A DNA stretch of 64,000 nucleotides from Streptomyces varsoviensis (GTDB lineage: Bacteria > Actinomycetota > Actinomycetes > Streptomycetales > Streptomycetaceae), in NCBI RefSeq assembly GCF_000718635.1, contig NZ_JOBF01000004.1:1-64000 (forward strand), given 5' to 3'. A program made the translations under genes and the position numbers. The notes below the pieces were generated by a model. It ran no database searches and was not told the DNA's origin. It saw only the letters and a program-made list of their open reading frames with translations. Shown piece after piece: positions 21,601 through 28,981 of this stretch (its first letter is position 1; every line of letters starts with the position of its first letter).

Positions 21601-21930
21601 TCAGGCGATGAACTCCGACAGGTCGCGCTCGATCGCGGCCTTCGGCTTGGCGCCGACGATCGTCTTGGCGACCTCGCCACCCTGGTAGACGTTCAGGGTC
21701 GGGATCGACATGACGCCGTACTTGGCGGCCGTGCCGGGGTTCTCGTCGATGTTCAGCTTGACGATCTCGATCTTGTCGCCGTGCTCGGCAGCGATCGCCT
21801 CAAGGGAGGGGGCGATCTGGCGGCACGGGCCGCACCAGGCAGCCCAGAAGTCGACGAGCACGGGCTTGTCGTTCTTCAGGACGTCCTCTTCGAAGGTGGC
21901 GTCGGTTACGGACTTGAGGGCGCCGGCCAT
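21601..21930 (-). CDS. trxA: Thioredoxin
   Basis: 109 residues with active-site WCGPC (C33, C36) in LVDFWAAWCGPCRQIAP and the cis-Pro segment MSIPTLNVYQGG. A small cytoplasmic disulfide reductant recycled by TrxB. The ATG at 21930 has AAGGAG upstream. It lies 49 bp after trxB in the same direction, so the trxB-trxA pair is an operon, driven by the sigma-R-type promoter upstream of trxB. Confidence 0.97.
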   Translation of the reverse strand: MAGALKSVTDATFEEDVLKNDKPVLVDFWAAWCGPCRQIAPSLEAIAAEHGDKIEIVKLNIDENPGTAAKYGVMSIPTLNVYQGGEVAKTIVGAKPKAAIERDLSEFIA

Positions 21931-21979
21931 GGCGAACTCCTTAGGTGGTGGGGCGGTGGGGTGGGTGGGCTGGATGAGG

Positions 21980-22948
21980 TCAGGCGGTCTTCTCGGGCTC
22001 CGGCACCTTCTCGCTGTCGCTCAGCGCGGCGAGGTGGCGCTCGGCATCCAGCGCCGCGGAGCAGCCGGTGCCGGCGGCCGTGATGGCCTGGCGGTACGTG
22101 TGGTCCACGACGTCGCCCGCGGCGAAGACGCCGGAGAGGTTCGTGTGGGTGGAGGGCGCCTCCACCATGAGGTACCCCTCGTCATCCAGCTTGAGCTGAC
22201 CCTTGAAGAGCTCGGTGCGCGGGTCGTGGCCGATGGCGATGAACAGACCGGTCACGGGCAGCTCGGAGGTCTCGCCGGACTTCAGGTTGCGCAGGGTCAG
22301 GTGAGAGAGCTTGTTCTCACCGTGGATCTCGGCGACCTCGCTGTCCCAGACGAACTTGATCTTCGGGTCGGCGAAGGCGCGCTCCTGCATGGCCTTGCTG
22401 GCGCGCAGCGTGTCACGGCGGTGCACGATGGTGACGGACTTCGCGAAACGGGAGAGGAAGGTCGCCTCCTCCATCGCGGTGTCACCGCCGCCGATCACGG
22501 CGATGTCCTGGTCCTTGAAGAAGAACCCGTCGCAGGTGGCGCACCAGGAGACACCGCGGCCGGACAGCTCGTCCTCACGGGGCAGGCCCAGCTTGCGGTG
22601 CTGGGAGCCGGTGGTGACGATGACGGCCTTGGCACGGTGAACGGTGCCCGCGGAGTCGGTGACGGTCTTGATCTCTCCGCTGAGGTCGACGGCGATCACG
22701 TCGTCCGGGACCAGCTCGGCACCGAAGCGCTCGGCCTGGGCGCGCATGTTGTCCATGAGGTCCGGGCCCATGATCCCGTCGCGGAAGCCGGGGAAGTTCT
22801 CCACGTCGGTGGTGTTCATCAGCGCACCGCCGGCGGTGACGGCGCCCTCGAAGACCAACGGCTTCAGGGAGGCGCGGGCGGTGTAGAGCGCGGCCGTGTA
22901 GCCCGCAGGCCCGGAGCCGATGATGATCACGTTGCGGACGTCGCTCAC
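21980..22948 (-). CDS. trxB: Thioredoxin reductase
   Basis: 322 residues, normal length. A flavoprotein that passes electrons from NADPH to thioredoxin. The FAD motif is GSGPAG (11-16), the redox-active pair is CATC (C136, C139), the NADPH motif GGGDTAMEE is near residue 155, and the second FAD motif is [24 protein letters not shown]. It starts GTG 22948 with AGGAAGA upstream. The upstream region carries a GGAAT-N18-GTT element, pointing to oxidative-stress control by sigma-R. Confidence 0.97.
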   Translation of the reverse strand: MSDVRNVIIIGSGPAGYTAALYTARASLKPLVFEGAVTAGGALMNTTDVENFPGFRDGIMGPDLMDNMRAQAERFGAELVPDDVIAVDLSGEIKTVTDSAGTVHRAKAVIVTTGSQHRKLGLPREDELSGRGVSWCATCDGFFFKDQDIAVIGGGDTAMEEATFLSRFAKSVTIVHRRDTLRASKAMQERAFADPKIKFVWDSEVAEIHGENKLSHLTLRNLKSGETSELPVTGLFIAIGHDPRTELFKGQLKLDDEGYLMVEAPSTHTNLSGVFAAGDVVDHTYRQAITAAGTGCSAALDAERHLAALSDSEKVPEPEKTA

Positions 22949-23008
22949 GGGTGTCTTCCTTGTCTCTGCCGACTGTTGTCTGGGGCCCTGTTGGGTCTCA
23001 CCCCACCC

Positions 23009-23034
23009 AACGGATACTACGGCGCGAGCATTCC
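23009..23034 (-). promoter_or_regulatory. Sigma-R-type promoter of trxBA
   Basis: On the minus strand the -35 GGAAT is at 23034-23030 and the -10 GTT at 23011-23009, with exactly 18 bp between. This is the GGAAT-N18-GTT consensus known for sigma-R in S. coelicolor, whose trxBA operon is a classic disulfide-stress target. It lies about 60 bp before the trxB start. Confidence 0.8.
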
Positions 23035-23062
23035 CCGGAGACCGCAGCGCAACATGGTGCGC

Positions 23063-24013
23063 TCAGCCGCGAGCGTATGTGCGGTTCAGCAGGACTTCCC
23101 CCGGTGTGGGAGAGGGAGCGCCGGTACAGGAGGACGCGACGATGTAGGCGTCCACACGCTGGTTATCCCCCTCGTGCGGAAGGATGAGGAGATAGACGTC
23201 CTGACCCTCGTAGGTCTCCTGATGTGCCGCGAGCGGCGGGTCGGAGCGACCGGTCCCTTCCCGTACGCAGGAGGGCGCGGTGGTGCCGTTGTCCTGCAGG
23301 GTCGTCTGGGGGGAGTTCTGAGCGCTCATGCTGCGGGACTCAGCCGGTTTCCGGGCCGCCAGCAGATCCTGCACATGGGATTCAAGGGTGGCCGAGGAGA
23401 GGCCGGAGCTGTCCCCTTGGCCTTCCTTCACCGAATTCGAGGACGAGTCGTTCGTGTCGTCACCGAGCCCGGACTGGACGAGAAGTCCCCCCACGGTGAG
23501 GACGGCCGCGGCGCACGCCGTGCCGAGCAGGGCCTTCGGCCAGCGGCGCCTCTGCGTGCGCCGGTCGGCCCCGGTCTTCTGGCCCGGTCGGCCGGGTCCG
23601 GTCGCCGCCCGTGAGTGACCGATGGGGCGGTCGGCAGCCAGCGAGGGAACGTGCGCGGTTTCACGTGAAACATGATCGGCAGCCGAAGCGGCCGAATAGG
23701 CGGTTTCACGGTGGGAGGCGGTTTCACGTGAAACGGAAGCACCATCGGCGGGTGCCGTGGCGTCGAGGAGCGCTTCGGCGGCGAGCGCCGCGTCGATGCG
23801 GCCGGCGACGTCGTCGGGCATGCGCACGGGGCCGGGCAGGGTGCCGAGCACGTTGCGGATCTCATCCAGGGAGGCGCGGACGTCCTCGCACAGCTCGCAG
23901 TCCGCGAGGTGCTGCCGCACGTCGGCCGTGCGGTCCGGCGGCAGGATGCCCTCGCTGAGCGCGGAGATCTCAGCGACCTCCGGGTGCTCGTCCGTGTCGG
24001 TCGTGGATGTCAC
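23063..24013 (-). CDS. Anti-sigma factor with zinc-binding motif (partner of SigM-like factor)
   Basis: 316 residues. The N-terminal HLADCELC (H35, C39, C42) fits the Hx3CxxC zinc anti-sigma signature, within EISALSEGILPPDRTADVRQ. One transmembrane helix is at about 161-184 (ALLGTACAAAVLTVGGLLVQ). The outside domain (about 185-316) is Ser/Asp-rich. It likely holds the SigM-like sigma factor at the membrane. Its start overlaps the sigM stop by 4 bp (ATGA), the usual sigma/anti-sigma coupling. The cytoplasmic linker contains V-S-R-E-T twice (from V94 and V115), which are two perfect parS sites read in frame. Confidence 0.88.
   Translation of the reverse strand: MTSTTDTDEHPEVAEISALSEGILPPDRTADVRQHLADCELCEDVRASLDEIRNVLGTLPGPVRMPDDVAGRIDAALAAEALLDATAPADGASVSRETASHRETAYSAASAADHVSRETAHVPSLAADRPIGHSRAATGPGRPGQKTGADRRTQRRRWPKALLGTACAAAVLTVGGLLVQSGLGDDTNDSSSNSVKEGQGDSSGLSSATLESHVQDLLAARKPAESRSMSAQNSPQTTLQDNGTTAPSCVREGTGRSDPPLAAHQETYEGQDVYLLILPHEGDNQRVDAYIVASSCTGAPSPTPGEVLLNRTYARG
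23658..23671. promoter_or_regulatory. parS site 4 (perfect), inside the anti-sigma gene
   Basis: GTTTCACGTGAAAC, coding Val-Ser-Arg-Glu-Thr on the minus strand. Confidence 0.95.
23703..23734. promoter_or_regulatory. parS site 5 (perfect) with an adjacent half-site
   Basis: The perfect GTTTCACGTGAAAC is at 23721-23734. A half-site GTTTCAC lies at 23703-23709 (degenerate right half), 18 bp away, possibly a decayed copy. Both are in the anti-sigma coding sequence. Confidence 0.9.
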
Positions 24014-24699
24014 GCTCGCCCACCTCCGCCCTTCACGGGATCAGCATCGTTCGGCCCTGCCGGTGGTGGGACGGCTGTCCCCGGCGTCCGGTTCCTTCCC
24101 CCGCCCGGGGGCGCGCTATCCCTGCTACTCGGGTGCAGATGGGTGACCATGGGGAGCAGACGTGCGCGTCCCCGCGCGCACCGGCTTTTCACCGTGCCGA
24201 CTGGCACGTCCAGCATCTTGGCGGCCTCAGCCACGGGGTATCCCTGCATGTCGACGAGGACGAGGGCGGCGCGCTGATCGGGCGGCAGGGTCGCGAGCGC
24301 CCCGAGCAGTTCGCGGTGGAGGTCGCTGCGCTCCGCGGGCACGGAGGCCGACTCCTCGGGCTCCAGCAGTTGCTCAAGCCGCTCGGTGTCGGCCACTGGC
24401 GAGGTGCGGCGGGAGGCGGCTTTGCGGGCCCGGTCGAGGCACGCGTTGACGGTGATGCGGTGCAGCCACGTCGTGACGGCTGACTGGCCGCGGAAGCTGT
24501 GCGCGGCCCGGTAGGCGGAGACCAGAGCGTCCTGGACGGCGTCCGCGGCCTCTTCCCGGTCTCCCAGGGTGCGCAGGGCTACCGCCCAGAGTCTGTCGCG
24601 ATGGCGTCTGACGATCTCGCCGAAGGCGTCGGGGTCGCCCTTGATGTGCAGGGCCAGAAGCTCGGCGTCGCTTGTGGCGTCGTGTCTGACGTCGTCCAA
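24010..24699 (-). CDS. sigM: ECF RNA polymerase sigma factor, SigM-like
   Basis: 229 residues from TTG 24699 with GGGAGGGGG upstream. Region 2 is DAFGEIVRRHRDRLWAVALRTLGDREEAADAVQDALVSAYRAAHSFRGQSAVTTWLHRITVNACLDRAR (about residues 23-90). Region 4 is ALATLPPDQRAALVLVDMQGYPVAEAAKMLDVPVGTVKSRCARGRARL (about 133-180). A Pro/Gly tail of about 45 residues follows. The gene position (trxB, anti-sigma, sigma, pseudokinase, murJ) matches sigM of Streptomyces and mycobacteria. It overlaps the anti-sigma gene by 4 bp and follows the pseudokinase by 36 bp. Target promoters cannot be read from this window. Confidence 0.92.
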   Translation of the reverse strand: MDDVRHDATSDAELLALHIKGDPDAFGEIVRRHRDRLWAVALRTLGDREEAADAVQDALVSAYRAAHSFRGQSAVTTWLHRITVNACLDRARKAASRRTSPVADTERLEQLLEPEESASVPAERSDLHRELLGALATLPPDQRAALVLVDMQGYPVAEAAKMLDVPVGTVKSRCARGRARLLPMVTHLHPSSRDSAPPGGGRNRTPGTAVPPPAGPNDADPVKGGGGRA

Positions 24700-24735
24700 C
24701 GTCGAGCCCCCTCCCCTTGGTGCCGACCGCTTCGG

Positions 24736-26457
24736 TCAGCTCCCCTTGACCTTGATCTCCGCGATCCCGCCCCGGTAACCGGTCTGGGTTCCCGAACCCG
24801 TCCCGTCGGGCGGCAGCGCCGTGACGTGAATCAGCAGATACCGGGTGCGGACCGGTTTCTTGAGCTTCGTGTCCATCGAGGAGCCCGCCTTCTCCGACTT
24901 GCTGACGCGCTGCGGGAAGTCGGAGAGCGTGCTGGGGTTGCCGGACGCGGACGGGTCGGCCGCCAGGATCTCTGTGGTCTGGCCCGGACGGTACATGTCG
25001 ACGTGCACGTCGGAGACGTTCTTTACGCTCCCGAGGTCCACGACGATGCCGCTGCCATCCTTGCGATTCGACCGATTGCCGAACTCCGCCCACCCGAAGA
25101 ACTGCCCCGTGATCCAGGCTGTGCCCGGGTCTCCGTCAACGGCGTTCTGCGGGTTCTTGCCCGTGGGACCGTCCAACGGGGAGAACTCCGTGGCGCCGCT
25201 GATGGGCAGCGGTTTGATCACGGGCTTCTTGTCGGTGTTGCTGTGTCCCGACTGAGAGCTGGGTGGGTTGTCCTTGTCGTGCTCATCCTTGAGGAGCGTG
25301 TCGGCGAGCTGCCAGCTCCCCAGGCCCAGTGCCGCGATGAGCAGCGCGGAGACGCTCCACTTGAGGGCCTTGCCGGTGCGGCTTTGGAGAGGTGGTGGCG
25401 GTGGCGGGGTGGGGGGTGCGGCGGGCCGGCCGGCTCGGGGCGGCTGGCCGTACGCGCCCTGCTGGTAGGTGGTCCGCTGGTACGACGGAGGGGTGGCGAA
25501 GCTGGGCTCCGGCGGCCGGATGCGGGGCATCGCGGCGACCGCCTTGGCGAGCTCCTCCGGGGTGGTGCAGGGCTGTTCCTGGCGCGAGGCGGTGGCGCCG
25601 TCGTTGACGAGGGCGCGCATCGTGAGATCGGACAGGCCGCGGTGGATGCCCGCGCGGACCTGGTCGGGGGCGATGAGGCCGACGCCCTTGGGGAGCCCGG
25701 AGAGGCCGTGGGCGTCGTTCTCGTAGGGCCAGCGCTGGGTGAGAGCGGCGTAGAGGAGCGCGCCGATCGCTTCGGTGTCCGTGCGCTGGGGGTTCTCGGA
25801 GGTGATGCCGCGCAGGGCGGCCATGACCGCGAGGCCGCGGATGCGGTACTGGCCGGTCTCCGTGCGCAGTACGGAGCCGGGGTTCAGGCGCAGGTGCGCC
25901 AGGCCCTCGCGGTGAGCGGCGGTCATGGCCTGGGAGACCTGGCTGACGAGCTGGTAGGCGTCGTGCGGTTCCAGCGGCCGGGCGGCCAGGATGGCGGTGA
26001 GCTCGGTGGCGTCCGGCAGCCATTCGTGGACGACGTAGACGAGGTCGTTCTCCTCGACGGCGTCGAGGACCTGGACGAAGCGCGGGTCGCCGAGGAGTGC
26101 GGCCGAGCGGGCGGCGGCGAGGACCGGGCGTGCTCTCGGGTGGTCCGCGGGCAGCAGGTGGACGCCGACGGCTCGGCGCAGTTTCTCGTCGACCGCACGC
26201 CAGCTACTGAATCCGTCCAGACGGGTGACGCACTCTTCGAGGCGGTAGCGTCTGGCGAGTTTATGGCCGCTGTGCAGCTCGGGGGATTGTGCTTCGGGCG
26301 CGGCGTTCTTGTTCTCTGCGCGCTCTGTGTCTTTGTGCGCGTCGGCCTTGTTCTCGGCCTTCGCCCCGTCGGCCGTGACCTTCTCCGCCTTGGCGGTCAG
26401 CGACTTTTCGCCGCTGTTGGCGGTCACGTCGACGGCAGCCGTGCTCCGTTCAGCCAC
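24736..26457 (-). CDS. Membrane pseudokinase next to murJ
   Basis: 573 residues from GTG 26457 with GGGAGG upstream. Residues 1-65 are Ala/Glu/Lys-rich. A protein-kinase fold (about 68-330) lacks the catalytic residues: where HRD-x-K-x-x-x-x-N is expected it has HLRLNPGSVL, where DFG is expected it has IRGLAV, and there is no Gly-rich loop. A Pro-rich linker leads to one transmembrane helix (LKWSVSALLIAALGLGSW, about 363-380). The extracellular C-terminal domain (about 425-573) resembles discoidin/carbohydrate-binding folds (AVDGDPGTAWITGQFFGWAEFG, then IVVDLGS). In mycobacteria a pseudokinase is fused to MurJ (MviN) and binds FhaA; here it is a separate gene just after murJ. A regulatory link to lipid II flipping is inference. 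Confidence 0.88.
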   Translation of the reverse strand: MAERSTAAVDVTANSGEKSLTAKAEKVTADGAKAENKADAHKDTERAENKNAAPEAQSPELHSGHKLARRYRLEECVTRLDGFSSWRAVDEKLRRAVGVHLLPADHPRARPVLAAARSAALLGDPRFVQVLDAVEENDLVYVVHEWLPDATELTAILAARPLEPHDAYQLVSQVSQAMTAAHREGLAHLRLNPGSVLRTETGQYRIRGLAVMAALRGITSENPQRTDTEAIGALLYAALTQRWPYENDAHGLSGLPKGVGLIAPDQVRAGIHRGLSDLTMRALVNDGATASRQEQPCTTPEELAKAVAAMPRIRPPEPSFATPPSYQRTTYQQGAYGQPPRAGRPAAPPTPPPPPPLQSRTGKALKWSVSALLIAALGLGSWQLADTLLKDEHDKDNPPSSQSGHSNTDKKPVIKPLPISGATEFSPLDGPTGKNPQNAVDGDPGTAWITGQFFGWAEFGNRSNRKDGSGIVVDLGSVKNVSDVHVDMYRPGQTTEILAADPSASGNPSTLSDFPQRVSKSEKAGSSMDTKLKKPVRTRYLLIHVTALPPDGTGSGTQTGYRGGIAEIKVKGS

Positions 26458-26566
26458 CGTCGTTCCTGCCTCCCCATCCGTTGCACGCTCTCCACAGCCA
26501 GGACAATTGTGCCCACAGTCCGGTGCTAAGCACGACACGCGGTAGTGGGTGAGGGTTGTGTTCGGG

Positions 26567-28939
26567 TCATCGGCCCAACCGGCCGCGGACCATGCCGACC
26601 ATCGCGGTCAGTTCTTCGATGCGCATTCGCTTCGCGGCGACGTAGAAGACGGCGATGAGGACGATTCCGCCGCCCAGCAAGGCTACGAGGGATCCGAGGG
26701 CGCCGCTTCCCACGGTCTGGGTGATTCCGTATCCGACGCCGCCGGCGAGGAGGGCGGCGGGAATGCTGGCGCCGGCCAGGCGTGCGTACGTACGGATGAC
26801 GTGGGCGCCGTCCAGGTCTCCGCCCAACCGGTTGCGCAGACGGTTCCAGGCCACCCCGACGCCGATGGCGTAGGCCAGGCCGTAGGAGGCGGCCATGCCG
26901 ACGACGGCCCAGCGGGAGGGGAGGACGAGGAAGCAGAGGGCCGAGGCGAGGGCGTTGGACGAGGCGACGATCACCGTGTTGTAGAAGGGGGTGCGGGTGT
27001 CTTCGTAGGCGTAGAAGCCGCGGAGGACGACGTACTGCACGGAGAACGGGATGAGGCCCAGGCCGAAGGCCATGAGGATGAAGCCCATGGACCGTGCGCC
27101 GTCCGTGCCGGACGAGGAGAACATCAGGGTGCACATCGGGACGCCGAGGGCGAGGAAGCCGAAGGCGATCGGCACGATGGCGACGGCGGAGGTGCGCAGG
27201 CCCTGGGAGATGTCGTCGCGGACGGCGCCGGGGTCTCCGTCGTGTGCGGAGCGCGAGATGCGGGGCAGCAGGGCCGCCATGACGGAGACGGTGATGATGG
27301 CCTGCGGCATCTGCCAGATGAGCAGGGCGTTGTTGTAGCCGAGGATGCCGGTGCCGGGGAAGCCCGCCTTCGCGGCGTCGTCGCCGGCCCAGGTGGCGAG
27401 CTGGGTGACGACGAGGAGTCCGGCCTGGTTGGCGAGGACGAAGAGGAACGTCCACTTGGCGAGCTTGGCGGCCTTGCCGAGGCCGTGGCCGCGCCAGTCG
27501 AAGCGCGGGCGGAACTTGAATCCGGCGTCGCGCAGGTAGGGGAGCATCGCCAGGGACTGGACGGTGAGTCCGAGGAGCGTGCCGATGCCGAGGAGGCGCA
27601 GGCCCTCCGGCGTGATCGTCGATTCGGTCAGGTGGGAGGTGCTGTGGGTGCCGTACACCCAGATGAACATCCCGAAGGTGAAGATCACGACGATGTTGTT
27701 GAGGACGGGGGTCCACATCATGGCGCCGAATCGGCCGCGGGCGTTGAGGATCTGGCCCATGACGACGTGGACGCCCATGAAGAAGATGGTGGGCAGGCAG
27801 TAGCGGGCGAAGGTGACCGCGACGCCGTTGGCCGCCGGGTCGTCGGCGATCTTCACTGACATGACGCGGATCAGGAGCGGCGCCGCGAAGACGCAGATGA
27901 CGACGAGGGCGCCGAGGATGACCATGACGAGGGTCAGGAGGCGGTTGGCGTAGGCCTCGCCGCCGTCGTCGTCCTCCTTCATGGCGCGTACGAGCTGCGG
28001 GACGAAGACGGAGTTGAGGCCGCCGCCGATGGTGAGGATGTAGATCATCGTCGGCAGGGTCATGGCGATGGCGTAGGTGTCGCCGAGGAGGGCTGCGCCG
28101 AGCGCCGCGGTGATCACCAATTGGCGGACGAAGCCGGTCAGCCGGGAGACGAGGGTGCCGGCGGCCATGACGGCGCTGGACTTCATGATGCTGCCGACCT
28201 TGCCGCCGCCGGAGGAAGCCTTGGCGGGGGTCTGCGGGGCCTGCTGGGTCCGCGGCACCTGCTGGATCTGCTGGGTCTCCGCGGTCTCCGGGATCTGGGG
28301 GACCTGCTGCGGCACCGGTGTCGGCGCGGCGTCCATGGCCGGGTCCGGCGCCGGACCCGGCGGCGGGGTCCCGGGAGGGGGCTGGTGCCGCGGGTCGTAG
28401 TGCGCCGGGTTCTGGTGCCGCGGGTCCTGGGGCTGTTCCTGGGGGTACTGGTACGCGGGCTGGTGAGGCTGCCGGTACTGCGGTTCGCGGGGTTCGTACG
28501 GCTGCTGGTCGCGGAAGAGGTGGGCGAAGGCGTCCGGCTGGTGCTGCTCGTTCCCGGGCGGGCCGGCGGGGTCGTTGACGCCGACGAACTGCGTGGTGGC
28601 GTCGTCGCCGTAGGGGAGGTGACGGGAGGGGGTCTCGGGCTGGGGCGGCGGGGCGGGCGCCCACAGGTTCGGGTCGGGGGCGTACTGGGGGTCGGCCGGC
28701 TGCTGGTAGAGCGGCTGCTGGTGCTGGTAGGGGCCGGGCGGCGGCGGGGGGTGCGCGGCGCGGTCGTAGAGCGCCTCGGTCACCGGGTCCTGCGCGGCGG
28801 GGTCCTGCGCGGGGTACGGGTTCGCGGTGTAGGCGTCCTGGAGGTAGGGGTCCGGGGCAGGCGAGGGCGTCGGCGGGTACTGCTGTTCCGGATCGCCGCC
28901 GTGCCCTCGGCCGCGGTCACCGTCGTACGGCGCGTTCAT
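26567..28939 (-). CDS. murJ: Lipid II flippase MurJ (MviN family)
   Basis: 790 residues. About 250 N-terminal residues are Pro/Gln/Tyr-rich, disordered and cytoplasmic, a common actinobacterial extension. Then about 14 transmembrane helices of the MOP superfamily follow, starting with MKSSAVMAAGTLVSRLTGFVRQ. Conserved segments include ALLGDTYAIAMTLPTMIYILTIGGGLNSVFVPQLVRA and YALEDTRTPFYNTV-like FYAYEDTRTPFYNTV. It moves lipid II across the membrane for peptidoglycan synthesis. It is followed by the pseudokinase and sigM genes and preceded by the DUF6049 gene, all in one direction. Confidence 0.93.
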   Translation of the reverse strand: MNAPYDGDRGRGHGGDPEQQYPPTPSPAPDPYLQDAYTANPYPAQDPAAQDPVTEALYDRAAHPPPPPGPYQHQQPLYQQPADPQYAPDPNLWAPAPPPQPETPSRHLPYGDDATTQFVGVNDPAGPPGNEQHQPDAFAHLFRDQQPYEPREPQYRQPHQPAYQYPQEQPQDPRHQNPAHYDPRHQPPPGTPPPGPAPDPAMDAAPTPVPQQVPQIPETAETQQIQQVPRTQQAPQTPAKASSGGGKVGSIMKSSAVMAAGTLVSRLTGFVRQLVITAALGAALLGDTYAIAMTLPTMIYILTIGGGLNSVFVPQLVRAMKEDDDGGEAYANRLLTLVMVILGALVVICVFAAPLLIRVMSVKIADDPAANGVAVTFARYCLPTIFFMGVHVVMGQILNARGRFGAMMWTPVLNNIVVIFTFGMFIWVYGTHSTSHLTESTITPEGLRLLGIGTLLGLTVQSLAMLPYLRDAGFKFRPRFDWRGHGLGKAAKLAKWTFLFVLANQAGLLVVTQLATWAGDDAAKAGFPGTGILGYNNALLIWQMPQAIITVSVMAALLPRISRSAHDGDPGAVRDDISQGLRTSAVAIVPIAFGFLALGVPMCTLMFSSSGTDGARSMGFILMAFGLGLIPFSVQYVVLRGFYAYEDTRTPFYNTVIVASSNALASALCFLVLPSRWAVVGMAASYGLAYAIGVGVAWNRLRNRLGGDLDGAHVIRTYARLAGASIPAALLAGGVGYGITQTVGSGALGSLVALLGGGIVLIAVFYVAAKRMRIEELTAMVGMVRGRLGR

Positions 28940-28981
28940 CGCTACCCCACCTCATCGTCGGCCGACCGGCCCTACTGCTCG

